Source: Ginsengibacter sp963792025 | GTDB lineage: Bacteria; Bacteroidota; Bacteroidia; Chitinophagales; Chitinophagaceae | DNA: 64,000 nt | Reading direction: 5' to 3' | Assembly: GCA_963792025.1 (NCBI GenBank) | Contig: CAWBUS010000008.1 | Location: 124,001-188,000, forward strand | In this document: piece after piece, positions 19,651 to 28,383 of the stretch | How the letters are laid out: each line of letters opens with the position of its first letter | How positions within the stretch are numbered: the first letter of the stretch is position 1 | Notes under the pieces: model-generated | What the model was told of the DNA's origin: nothing | What the model saw: only the letters and a program-made list of their open reading frames with translations | The model's database searches: none | Made by a program: the position numbers and the translations under genes

Positions 19651-20844
19651 ATGGTGCTCCAACTCAGGGAGGAATTCAATAAAAATTTTACGGAAAAAAA
19701 ATATGAAGAATTTTTAGAAGACCTGAATAGTAAGCATCCGGGTGATATCGTATTCAGGGTAGCCGAAACACCCATATTCGTGCCGAAAGATTTTACCAAT
19801 AAAATGATCGGTGCCTGTGAAACCATTGTTGATTTTATAAAAGATCCCGGCTTCAAAAAGCTCACTGAACGGGCTATACCCGCGGGTGAAAACGTTCCGG
19901 GGGAAAATGATCATTCACATTTTATTGCATTTGATTTCGGGATTTGTGAAAATGGTAAGGGTGAGTTGGAGCCACAGTTAATTGAGATGCAGGGATTCCC
20001 GACCATCTTCGCGTTCCAGGCATATTATCCCCAGGTTCTTGAAAAACATTTCAACATTCCCGAAAACTTCAGCGACTACCTGAATGGGTATAACGTTGAT
20101 ACGTACGTGCAGTTTTTAAAAGAAATTATCTTAGGAAACCATGATCCTGAAAATGTTATCCTGCTCGAATTAAAACCTCACGAACAAAAAACAAGAATTG
20201 ATTTTTATTGCACGCAGGATTTTTTGCATATACCTATCGTTTGCCTCACAGATCTTATAAAGGTTGGAAATAAATTATACTATGAAAAAGATGGAAATAA
20301 GATTGAAGTAAAAAGGATTTATAATCGCATCATTTTTGATGAACTATCACAAATAAAAAAAGACCTCGGCGATGTGGTTGACATTACGCAACCGTTAGAT
20401 GTAGAATGGGTGCCGCATCCCAACTGGTTTTATCGAATCAGTAAATTTACTTTACCTTTTATACACCACCCCAATGTTCCTGAAACTTTTTTTCTAAACG
20501 AAGTAAAGCAGCTTCCCGGCGACCTTGAAAATTTTGTGTTGAAGCCATTATTTTCATTTGCCGGCCAGGGTGTTGTTATTGATGTTACCAAAGAGGATAT
20601 TGATAAAGTTGCCGATCCCGAAAACTGGATCCTGCAACGAAAAGTAAAATATGCAGATGTGATTAAAACACCTAACATTCCCGCGAAAGCAGAAATAAGA
20701 ATTTTTTATTTCTGGAAAGATGGAATGGAAAGACCGGTTGCTGTTACCAATCTTGCCAGGCTTAGTAAGGGAAAAATGATTGGCGTAAGGTATAACATGG
20801 ATAAAGATTGGGTAGGCGGAAGCGTTTGTTATTTTGAAAAGTAA
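19651..20844 (+). CDS. ATP-grasp-like ligase, possibly circularly permuted type, unknown substrate
   Basis: A 397-residue cytoplasmic protein. The segment NFVLKPLFSFAGQGVVIDV (about residues 293-311) has the lysine and glycine-rich loop of an ATP-grasp nucleotide site, followed by WILQRKVKYADV and a strand AEIRIFYFWKDG. A preceding conserved block has LEPQLIEMQGFPTIFAFQAYY, where acidic residues could bind metal. The order resembles glutathionylspermidine-synthase-like or circularly permuted ATP-grasp proteins. I am confident of the fold class but not of the subfamily. It closes the cluster that includes a GCS2 ligase, another ATP-grasp and a GATase1. Confidence 0.7.
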   Translation: MVLQLREEFNKNFTEKKYEEFLEDLNSKHPGDIVFRVAETPIFVPKDFTNKMIGACETIVDFIKDPGFKKLTERAIPAGENVPGENDHSHFIAFDFGICENGKGELEPQLIEMQGFPTIFAFQAYYPQVLEKHFNIPENFSDYLNGYNVDTYVQFLKEIILGNHDPENVILLELKPHEQKTRIDFYCTQDFLHIPIVCLTDLIKVGNKLYYEKDGNKIEVKRIYNRIIFDELSQIKKDLGDVVDITQPLDVEWVPHPNWFYRISKFTLPFIHHPNVPETFFLNEVKQLPGDLENFVLKPLFSFAGQGVVIDVTKEDIDKVADPENWILQRKVKYADVIKTPNIPAKAEIRIFYFWKDGMERPVAVTNLARLSKGKMIGVRYNMDKDWVGGSVCYFEK

Positions 20845-20965
20845 AAGATAGTTTCAAAAAAAGTGAGAAAAAATCTTTGAATTCCGGCGCTGTATTAAAA
20901 AATCATATCTTTATTTTTATCAGGCGTTAAGAACATCTTTATCAACAAACATTATAAGAAATTTT

Positions 20966-21511
20966 TTGCAGGAAGTAAAGAAATATAGTGAGGAGGAATT
21001 GATTTACCTTTTGAAAAACAGGGATCAGTCTGCATTTTCGTATCTCTACGACAATTATTCCGGTGCGCTCTTTGGAGTAATATATAAAATGGTAGAAAAC
21101 AGGGAACTTGCTGAAGATGTATTACAGGAGGCGTTTGTAAAAATCTGGAATAATTTCTCAAACTACGACAATCTAAAAGGAAGGTTATTTACATGGATGT
21201 TGAATCTCACGAGAAATTTAACAATAGATACGCTAAGAAGTAAGGGTTATAAGAAACAAAGTAAAATCCAAAATTCTGAGAACGCCGTAAGTAACATCAC
21301 CGACAAGACCAATACTGCTGAAAGCTTCGATGCACTTGGTATTAGAAAACATTTAACCCTTCTAAAAGACGATAAACGGGCAATTATTGACCTCGCCTAT
21401 TTTGGAGGCTTAACACAGGAGGAAATATCCAAAACATTAGATATACCGTTAGGTACCGTGAAAACGAGAATGAGGGCAGCTATTATTGAATTAAGAAAAG
21501 TATTAACATAA
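20966..21511 (+). CDS. ECF-type RNA polymerase sigma factor
   Basis: A 181-residue sigma-70 family protein of the ECF group. Region 2 spans roughly residues 20-90 (AFSYLYDNYSGALFGVIY, ELAEDVLQEAFVKIW, TWMLNLTRNLTIDTLR). Region 4 is the C-terminal helix-turn-helix (GGLTQEEISKTLDIPLGTVKTRM). The start is a TTG at 20966, since no in-frame ATG or GTG exists upstream of region 2. It is followed immediately by its likely anti-sigma factor, with one base between stop and start codons. The target regulon cannot be read from the window. Confidence 0.92.
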   Translation: MQEVKKYSEEELIYLLKNRDQSAFSYLYDNYSGALFGVIYKMVENRELAEDVLQEAFVKIWNNFSNYDNLKGRLFTWMLNLTRNLTIDTLRSKGYKKQSKIQNSENAVSNITDKTNTAESFDALGIRKHLTLLKDDKRAIIDLAYFGGLTQEEISKTLDIPLGTVKTRMRAAIIELRKVLT

Positions 21512-21512
21512 A

Positions 21513-22337
21513 TTGAACAAAGAAGACATCATATCATCCGGTTTACTTGAGCTTTACGCTTGCGGACTTACTTCCCCGGAAGAAGCCCGGCAGGTAGAAG
21601 ATTGGGTAAAGCTATTTCCTGAAATAAAACAGGAACTTGATGCTATTGAGGTTTCGCTTGAAACCTATGCCCAGGCAAATGCAATAGAACCTTCAACTTC
21701 AGTAAAAGATAAAATATTTTCACAGATAAAAAAAGATGAGCATAAGGATAACAATAATAATGTTCCATTGACAAATTTTAAGCCGACGGAAACGAAGGTT
21801 TATAGAATCCCAACATTCTTTAAACTGATGGCAGCAGCTATGTTTATATTGTTGATTGGAAGTGTGGTGCTGAATTATACTTATTACAATAAATATCAAA
21901 CCGCAAATGATCAGTATCTCTCCACAGCTAACGATTTGCAGGCGGCACAGGAAAAAATAAAAGAGAACCAACAGGCTAACCTCGCCATGAAAACGGATAT
22001 CAATGTAATGACTGATAAAAATTCTTTGCCCGTTGTGTTGAAAGGAACACCGGCAGTGCCCGATGCACAGGCAAAAATTTTCTGGATGAAAAATACCGGC
22101 CAGGTGTATGTTGATGCCTCCAATCTGCCTGCAGTTCCCGATAGTATGCAATACCAATTGTGGGCAATTATTGATGGCAAGCCTGTTGATGCAGGTATGA
22201 TATCAACTGACAAGGGTATTTATCATATTCAAAAAATGAAATCATTTGGCCATGCTGATGCTTTCGCTATTACGCTTGAAAAAGCCGGTGGCAGCCCTAC
22301 TCCTAAGGGCACCATGTATGTGATTGCTAAAATATAA
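21513..22337 (+). CDS. Membrane anti-sigma factor (RskA-like)
   Basis: A 274-residue single-pass membrane protein. The cytoplasmic N-terminus (DIISSGLLELYACGLTSPEE) has the short sigma-binding helix typical of anti-sigma factors in this phylum. It also holds an acidic helix with Tyr-Ala-Gln repeats. A transmembrane helix lies at about residues 107-126 (FKLMAAAMFILLIGSVVLN). The periplasmic part carries an RskA-type domain (SLPVVLKGTPAVPDAQ, QLWAIIDGKPVDAG, SFGHADAFAITLE). Start is TTG at 21513, one base after the sigma gene's stop, so the two are translationally coupled. This layout fits release of the sigma factor by an envelope signal. Confidence 0.88.
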   Translation: MNKEDIISSGLLELYACGLTSPEEARQVEDWVKLFPEIKQELDAIEVSLETYAQANAIEPSTSVKDKIFSQIKKDEHKDNNNNVPLTNFKPTETKVYRIPTFFKLMAAAMFILLIGSVVLNYTYYNKYQTANDQYLSTANDLQAAQEKIKENQQANLAMKTDINVMTDKNSLPVVLKGTPAVPDAQAKIFWMKNTGQVYVDASNLPAVPDSMQYQLWAIIDGKPVDAGMISTDKGIYHIQKMKSFGHADAFAITLEKAGGSPTPKGTMYVIAKI

Positions 22338-22492
22338 TACTGTCAAAGTCGATTGTGTAAAAATCCCTTCTTCTCCTTAAAGACAGATGAAACGGTCAAA
22401 CTGAATTTACTTGTGGATCAAACGGCTTAATAGATTATTCGGCAAATTATCCTGACAACAACATTATTTTTTTAGCTATAATTTCAATAGAG

Positions 22493-22500
22493 TAATTTTG
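22493..22500 (+). promoter_or_regulatory. Candidate promoter -7 element before the GT2 gene
   Basis: TAATTTTG matches TAnnTTTG, 46 bases before the ATG at 22547. It follows a 150-base gap after the anti-sigma gene, so the glycosyltransferase pair likely forms its own transcript. Confidence 0.42.
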
Positions 22501-22546
22501 CGCCCTCAAACACTGAGAGAAGTTCACAACAGAACCATCATCCAAT

Positions 22547-23329
22547 ATGATTGATCGTAAAAAAATTGTAATCGTTCTGCCGGCTTATAATGCTGCACTT
22601 ACTCTAAAAAGAACTTACCAGGAAATTCCTTTTGATATTGTTGATGAAGTGATACTTAGTGGATGATAACAGCAGTGATAAAACAGTTGAAATTGCTACC
22701 GAACTTGGCATCATGCACATCATTAAGCATGATAAAAACCGTGGTTATGGCGGCAATCAAAAAACATGTTATAATAAAGCGCTTGGAAATTGGTGGCGAT
22801 ATCGTTATAATGTTGCACCCGGATTACCAATACACTCCCAAACTTATTCCATCAATGGCATATCTCATTGCCAATAACGTTTACCAGGTGGTGCTTGGGG
22901 CTCACGAACATTAGGCAAAGGTGCATTAATGGCGGAATGCCTTTGTATAAATATATTTCCAATCGTGCATTAACTTTTTTTGAAAACGTAATGCTTCGTC
23001 AAAAAATTGCGGAATATCATACAGGGTATCGGGCTTTCTCCCGGGAGGTTTTAGAGCGCATCAATTATGAAGTAAATTCAGAAGATTTTGTTTTTGACAA
23101 TGAGATGTTATCGCAAATTATTTATCTCGGTTACGAAATAGCGGAGATCACCTGCCCTACCCGTTATTTTGAAGAAGCTTCGAGCATTAACCTGCAACGA
23201 AGCATCACTTATGGATTGGGGGTGCTGAGGGTTTCAATAGTGCATCGGTTATGCAAATGGGGTTTAATGAAACGAAAGATGTACGAGCCGGTAACAATTG
23301 AAAATGAAGAATTAAAAATGAAGAATTAA
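22547..23329 (+). pseudogene. GT2 family glycosyltransferase (dolichyl-phosphate-mannose-synthase-like), frameshifted
   Basis: Restored, this is about 259 residues of a GT2 enzyme that moves sugar from a nucleotide donor to a lipid carrier. It begins KKIVIVLPAYNAALTL and continues into VDDNSSDKTVEIA (metal-binding aspartates), EIGGDIVIMLHPDYQY, GGMPLYKYISNR and EYHTGYRAFSREVLERI. Frame breaks occur near 22658 (extra A), 22785 (extra G), 22899 (G-run) and 22933 (missing G). All motifs survive, and no internal stops remain after correction. It is followed by a GT39-type membrane protein, the usual partner for polyprenyl-linked sugar transfer. It is scored as broken only because of the frameshifts. 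Confidence 0.78.
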
Positions 23330-23389
23330 AAACTTCGAAACTTTTTATCACATTCTAATTATTATTGGGATTAGTCATTTCAATTATCT

Positions 23390-25056
23390 ATGCGTTTAAG
23401 TAAAATTCAAATTATTCATTTTCATTGCTGTTCTTGCGGCAATTTTCTTTATTCCTTTTTTGGGAAGAGTTCATTTGTTCGATTGGGATGAAGTAAATTT
23501 TGCTGAGTGCTCCCGCGAAATGCTTAAGCTGCATGACTACAGCAGGGTGTATATCAACTTCAAACCTTTTTGGGAAAAGCCAATCATGTTTATCTGGATG
23601 CAAAGCGGCGCCATGAGCATTTTTGGCGTTACTGATTTTGCCGCACGTTTTCCAAATGCGATTTGTGGTATTGTTACTTTGGTGGTGATTTTTATTTGCG
23701 GTAGTAGAATTTACGATAAGAAATTCGGCATACTTTGGGCACTTGCTTTTGGCGGTTCTTTATTTCCCGAATATGTATTTTAAATCCGGGTATTATTGAT
23801 CCATGGTTTAACCTGTTTACTTTTTTATCATTGTATAATTTCATCCTGTATCATTGGGTAAGAAATGGGTTCGATAAAAAAGGACTGAAGCATCATCCAA
23901 TTTATTATGTAGTTTGGTCCGGCATTTTTATGGGTCTTGCCATCTTAACAAAAGGACAGGTTTCCCTGATGATTTTTTTATTGGCGCTTGGCGTATATCT
24001 TATTTACAACCGGTTTCGTTTTTATTTCAACTGGTGGCATGCGCTTCTTTATTTAATTGTCGCAGCCATTGTAACCGCCACATGGTATGGTTATGAAACC
24101 GCAAAAAATGGCCCGTGGTTTATAACTGAATTTTTAAAATACCAATATCGTCTTTTCACTACACATGATGCAGGCCAGAAAGGATTTTTCGGCTATCATT
24201 ATATTGTTCTATTGATCGGATGTTTCCCTGCTTCGTTGCTTGCAATACCTTCCTTTTTTAAATCGACATATACCAGGCAGGTATGATAAAGATTTTAAAA
24301 AATGGATGCAGATTTTCTTCTGGGTGATCACCGTTTTATTCACCATTGTTCAATCGCGAATTATTCATTATTCATCAATGGCATGGTTCCCGGTGAGCAT
24401 TCCTCGCTGCTTATTCAATTTATAAATGGGATCTCAAACAAATGAATTATAAAAGATATGTTGGAGTTCTCATCGCGATAATTGGTGGTATTATTTCGCT
24501 TTTTATATTATCACTCCCCTACTTCGCAATGAATCTTAAAAAGTTTGCTCCCGACGTTAAAGATAAATTTGTAAATGCAATGATGCAGGCCGATGTTCAC
24601 TGGAGCGGACTTGAAGGAATTGTAGGTTTGATCATGATTATTTCAATTATAATTGGCATAATAAGTCTCAACAAAAATAAATTTAAACAGGCTGCGTGGG
24701 TATTATTTGGCGGAACTGCCATCGTAATTTTTTTAGCTTCGGCGATTATTGTGCCCAAAGTGGAACGCTATACACAGGGCGCTGCAATAGATTTTTTTAT
24801 ACAGAGGCAAGGCGAAGACTGTTATGTAAACACATTAGGTTATTTCAGCTATGCACAGCTTTATTATGTAAGAAAAGAAATACCAACTAATCCAAATTCT
24901 TATGATGAGCAATGGCTGCTCACCGGCAAAATTGATAAACCGGCTTATTTTGTTTCGCGGGTTGACAGAATTGGTAATTTCAAACGATATACCGACCTGA
25001 AAGAGTTGTATCGCAAAAACGGCTTTGTCTTTTTAAAAAGAGATGTGCCGAAGTGA
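23390..25056 (+). pseudogene. GT39/ArnT-like integral membrane glycosyltransferase, frameshifted
   Basis: Corrected, about 550 residues with roughly a dozen hydrophobic segments. The N-terminal luminal loop has the family motif FDWDEVNFAECSREML (Asp-Glu pair), followed by FKPFWEKPIMFIWMQ. These are features of PMT/ArnT-type transferases that use polyprenyl-phosphate sugars. Breaks are near 23399, 23767, 23791, 24260 and 24399, and each is fixed by removing one base. The clean 3' part from 24442 is a membrane segment and soluble C-terminus (NFKRYTDLKELYRKNGFVFLKRDVPK). With the GT2 gene it likely decorates a surface glycan or lipid A. Function in the cell depends on whether the breaks are real. 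Confidence 0.77.
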
Positions 25057-25103
25057 ATTGTCAATAGTAAATTATGAATGGTTACATCAAAAACAAGGTC
25101 CAT

Positions 25104-25949
25104 TCACTTTTTCTTGCCTGAAAAAAACTTTAATATTTTGCTGATGGTCTTATCGTTGGCTCCCAAACGGCCTTTAATTTCAGTATAAGCCGCTACCATA
25201 GCGTTATCAATCTTCACCATTATTTTTTTGCTGCCTTCACCGGGCCTTGCCTGGTAATAAGTTGCCCGCCTGAAGGGCTTGTCTTCGATAGAATAATAGT
25301 ATAAAGCAATCGATCTGCGATACATTCCTTCCGGGCATGTCATCGGTTCAGGATGACCATGATACGAATCTGAATCGGTATTAAAAATTACGCAACGATT
25401 AAATACAGGAAGCACTTTTTCTTCACAAGCTTTCATTTCCCGATCCCATAACTCTAATTTCCCACCCCACTCTTCTTTCCAGTCTTTATTTAAATACACT
25501 AATACATTTACCCTGCGTTGCCAGTTGCGATGATGCGGATGTACCGTAAAATCTGCATGTATATTTAAATAACCTCCTTTAGTAGATTGATGAATACCGC
25601 CACCTTCAAGGAAATCATCTTTCTGCAGGTTATCGATGCCCGTTAGTGTGCTAAGAAAGTTTAAAAATTCCGGGGAATTTAGTTCATTAATAGTGCCTTT
25701 AATAGTTTCCGGAAGTACATCCAGTTTATTAAGTCCTTTCTTTTTTTCGTTGTAATGGGTGTAGTTTATCCACCCATCTGCTTCGTTTAATTTATTAAAC
25801 TCGGCAATACATTCATCCAGCGTTCCAGGATTTAAAAAATTTTCGAGTACAATATGAGGATACGGACTCGCCGATTGATATTGTTTACTTAACGCAGGAA
25901 GTTGGCTGTTCCATTTAGTATAATCGAATATTTGAGTTGCTGTTTCCAC
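25104..25949 (-). CDS. 2-oxoglutarate/Fe(II)-dependent dioxygenase (prolyl-4-hydroxylase-like)
   Basis: About 282 residues. Members of this superfamily hydroxylate proteins or small molecules using 2-oxoglutarate, iron and oxygen. The iron site reads HADFTVHPHHRN (His-x-Asp) and a distal histidine in SYHGHPEP, with an arginine in MYRRSIALYYYS for 2-oxoglutarate. I place the start at GTG 25949 because the longer frame's TTG (25970) lies inside a promoter-like TATCTTTG. The C-terminal tail is rich in lysine. Stop codons of this gene and the GT39 gene face each other 47 bases apart. Substrate unknown; a role in surface polysaccharide or protein modification is possible. Confidence 0.82.
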   Translation of the reverse strand: METATQIFDYTKWNSQLPALSKQYQSASPYPHIVLENFLNPGTLDECIAEFNKLNEADGWINYTHYNEKKKGLNKLDVLPETIKGTINELNSPEFLNFLSTLTGIDNLQKDDFLEGGGIHQSTKGGYLNIHADFTVHPHHRNWQRRVNVLVYLNKDWKEEWGGKLELWDREMKACEEKVLPVFNRCVIFNTDSDSYHGHPEPMTCPEGMYRRSIALYYYSIEDKPFRRATYYQARPGEGSKKIMVKIDNAMVAAYTEIKGRLGANDKTISKILKFFSGKKK

Positions 25950-25967
25950 TTGAAAAAATTTAAGTGG

Positions 25968-25975
25968 CAAAGATA
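25968..25975 (-). promoter_or_regulatory. Candidate promoter -7 element that overlaps a false start codon
   Basis: On the minus strand this reads TATCTTTG. The TTG within it was the only start that gives the longest frame of the dioxygenase, so translation more likely begins downstream, at GTG 25949. Confidence 0.45.
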
Positions 25976-26026
25976 ATAATACACCGACAAAATATTTTCA
26001 ATCTGTTTAGCATCGCCACGGCAAAT

Positions 26027-26092
26027 AAAAAATCCCACAAAGCCACGAAGTACCACAAAGGAATTTTCTTAGTCATCTTAGTGCCCTGGTGG
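26027..26092. repeat. CACAAAG/CACGAAG-type intergenic repeat
   Basis: The stretch contains CACAAAGCCACGAAG, then CCACAAAGG, then an inverted TTAGTG/GTGCC half. Short units of CAC(A/G)AAG type repeat with a period near 8. Such units are familiar as dispersed intergenic repeats in environmental bacteria; that identity is from memory and not checked here. Confidence 0.4.
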
Positions 26093-26099
26093 GAACAAA

Positions 26100-27311
26100 T
26101 TACGCTACGGCTTTATTTACCAAATCTGCAGCCTCGCTTAATAAAATAGCAGACTGTACTTTTAACCCACTTTTATCTATCAGTTCTTTGGCCACCTCAG
26201 CATTGGTGCCCTGCAAGCGAACAATAATAGGTATTTCGATATTACCAATCGACTCATAAGCATCTATAACGCCCTGGGCTACACGATCGCAGCGAACGAT
26301 GCCGCCAAATATATTTATGAGGATTGCTTTTACTTTGGGATCTTTTAATATTATTCTGAATCCAGCCTCAACCGTTTGTGCGTTGGCCGTGCCGCCTACG
26401 TCCAAAAAGTTGGCAGGCTCACCACCACTCAATTTTATCATATCCATCGTTGCCATGGCAAGGCCGGCGCCATTTACCATGCATCCAACATTTCCATCAA
26501 GCTTCACAAAATTAAGATTGAATTTTGCCGCTTCCACTTCAGTTGGATCTTCTTCAGATATATCACGTAAAGCAGCAACATCTGGGTGGCGCATTAATGC
26601 ATTATCATCAATATTCATTTTACAATCAACTGCGATAATTTTATTGTCGCTTGTTTTAAACAAGGGATTTATCTCAAGCATGCTACAATCCAGGCCCACG
26701 TATGCATTATATAAATTGATCACAAATTTTACACAGTTCTTAAAGGCGTCTCCTTTGAGGCCAAGATTAAATCCAATCTTTCTTGCCTGGAACGCCTGGA
26801 GCGGCCCACCCGGGTGCACCCATTCTTTAAATATTTTTTCAGGAGTATCGTGTGCCACGTCTTCAATATTTACACCACCCTCCGTGCTATACATAATTAC
26901 ATTCTTGCCTTTAGTTCTGTCCAATAAAATGGACAAATAAATTTCCTTTACTTTATCAGGTCCGTCATAATAAACATCCTGCGCAACCAAAACTTTACTT
27001 ACTAATTTACCAGCTTCACCTGTTTGAACGGTAACTAATGTTCCGCCTAAAATGTTGCCTGCAATTCTCTTTACATCTTCCGCATTTTTCGCAACTGCAA
27101 CGCCACGTTGGTCAGTGCCTTTTATGGTTCCCTTACCTCTTCCTCCGGCATGTATTTGCGCTTTGATAACTGCAAACCTGCTTCCATACTGGCTGTTGAT
27201 GTAACGATAGGCTTCTTCTGCTTCTGCAATTGTGTTGCAAGCAATTCCTTCCTGAACAGGAACATTATATTTTTTTAATAATTCTTTTGCCTGGTATTCA
27301 TGTAAATTCAT
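26100..27311 (-). CDS. sucC: Succinate-CoA ligase (ADP-forming) beta subunit
   Basis: Beta subunit of succinyl-CoA synthetase, the tricarboxylic acid cycle step that makes ATP or GTP from succinyl-CoA. It has 403 residues. The N-terminal ATP-grasp domain opens with MNLHEYQAKELLKKYNVP and has the nucleotide-binding KAQIHAGGRGKG loop. The C-terminal domain has NGAGLAMATMD, FLDVGGTA and INIFGGIVRCD, matching the catalytic/CoA-interface region. The alpha subunit gene (sucD) is not adjacent. Intact. It diverges from the DUF2911 gene across about 150 bases. Confidence 0.97.
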   Translation of the reverse strand: MNLHEYQAKELLKKYNVPVQEGIACNTIAEAEEAYRYINSQYGSRFAVIKAQIHAGGRGKGTIKGTDQRGVAVAKNAEDVKRIAGNILGGTLVTVQTGEAGKLVSKVLVAQDVYYDGPDKVKEIYLSILLDRTKGKNVIMYSTEGGVNIEDVAHDTPEKIFKEWVHPGGPLQAFQARKIGFNLGLKGDAFKNCVKFVINLYNAYVGLDCSMLEINPLFKTSDNKIIAVDCKMNIDDNALMRHPDVAALRDISEEDPTEVEAAKFNLNFVKLDGNVGCMVNGAGLAMATMDMIKLSGGEPANFLDVGGTANAQTVEAGFRIILKDPKVKAILINIFGGIVRCDRVAQGVIDAYESIGNIEIPIIVRLQGTNAEVAKELIDKSGLKVQSAILLSEAADLVNKAVA

Positions 27312-27439
27312 AATAAACGCTTTTGAGCGAAGATAAAGTGTAATTAGTAAATTGAGTTAAGTTTTGATGAGGGGTCTAAAATTTCAATAAGAATATTAGC
27401 CTTATTATATTTCGACCATATCTTTAATTATACTTTCCT

Positions 27440-27447
27440 TACGTTTG
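27440..27447 (+). promoter_or_regulatory. Candidate promoter -7 element of the DUF2911 gene
   Basis: TACGTTTG matches TAnnTTTG and ends 14 bases before the ATG at 27462, leaving a very short leader. Confidence 0.42.
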
Positions 27448-27461
27448 CACAAATTACTTAT

Positions 27462-28301
27462 ATGAAAAAAATATTTACGGTTGCATGTGCGTCACTAATG
27501 TTTTGCGTGACTACCAACGCCCAGGTTAAGGTGCCTGCTCCCAGCCCCACCCAGACCATTACACAGGATTTTGGTCTTGGTCAAATTGAATTAACTTATA
27601 GCAGGCCGGGAATAAAAGGGCGCCAGGTATTTGGCGATAATAGTGAACTGGTTCCATTAGGCAAACCCTGGAGAACGGGTGCTAATGCCGCAACGAAAAT
27701 ACATTTCAGTGATAAAGTAACGATTGGTAATGAAACGCTCGATTCAGGAAGCTATGTTATATATACTGTTCCAAATAAAACCCAATGGGATGTTGTGCTT
27801 AGCAAAGGAACTGCTTATCCCGGTTCTGAAGGATTTAAAGAAAGCGATGATGTATTGCATTATAAAGCGCCCGTAACAACTATCAAAGAAAAAATTGAAA
27901 CCTTTACCATGCAGTTTGCCAATTTAAAAAATGAAAGCTGTGAATTGCATTTAAGATGGGCAAATACAGATGTTGCGGTTTCCATAAAAACGGACATTAA
28001 AGAGCGTATACGCCAACAGTTAGAAACTGCTTTACAAGGTGATAAAAAGCCATATTACCAGGCGGCTAATTTTTATTTTGATTACGATAAAGATTATGCG
28101 AAGGCTTTGGAATATATCAATAAGGCAACTGAAGAAAATCCCAAGGCTTATTTTATGTTTTTGCAAAAAGCAAAAATTCAAAAAGCCATCGGCGATAAAG
28201 CCGGTGCCAAAGAAAGTGCAATGAAAACAATAGAACTGGCGAAAGAAGCAAAGAATGCAGACTATGTAAATTTTGGCAATAAGTTATTGAAACAACTGTA
28301 G
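27462..28301 (+). CDS. Secreted DUF2911 protein with C-terminal TPR-like helices
   Basis: A 279-residue exported protein of unknown function. The signal peptide ends near TTNAQV. The DUF2911 core (about residues 25-165) contains IELTYSRPGIKGRQVFG, KPWRTGANAATKI and GSYVIYTVPNKTQWDVVL. This is followed by about 100 residues of paired helices that look like tetratricopeptide repeats (YAKALEYINKATEENPKAY, KAKIQKAIGDKAGAKESA). The family is common in Bacteroidota, often as a periplasmic protein. No catalytic residues can be named. It stands alone, with a large neighbour-free zone downstream. Confidence 0.85.
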   Translation: MKKIFTVACASLMFCVTTNAQVKVPAPSPTQTITQDFGLGQIELTYSRPGIKGRQVFGDNSELVPLGKPWRTGANAATKIHFSDKVTIGNETLDSGSYVIYTVPNKTQWDVVLSKGTAYPGSEGFKESDDVLHYKAPVTTIKEKIETFTMQFANLKNESCELHLRWANTDVAVSIKTDIKERIRQQLETALQGDKKPYYQAANFYFDYDKDYAKALEYINKATEENPKAYFMFLQKAKIQKAIGDKAGAKESAMKTIELAKEAKNADYVNFGNKLLKQL

Positions 28302-28383
28302 TATTTTATTTAGCAGTTTTTAATTCAGCCGAAGGCGTATATACACTGAACATGTTTTAGAATAAGGTTTGCGCACACGTAGC

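Noticed and set aside
26299..26940. 213-residue plus-strand ORF inside sucC
   Set aside because: It is the antisense shadow of a well-recognised gene.
26100..27311. sucCD operon
   Set aside because: No sucD gene is adjacent on either side.
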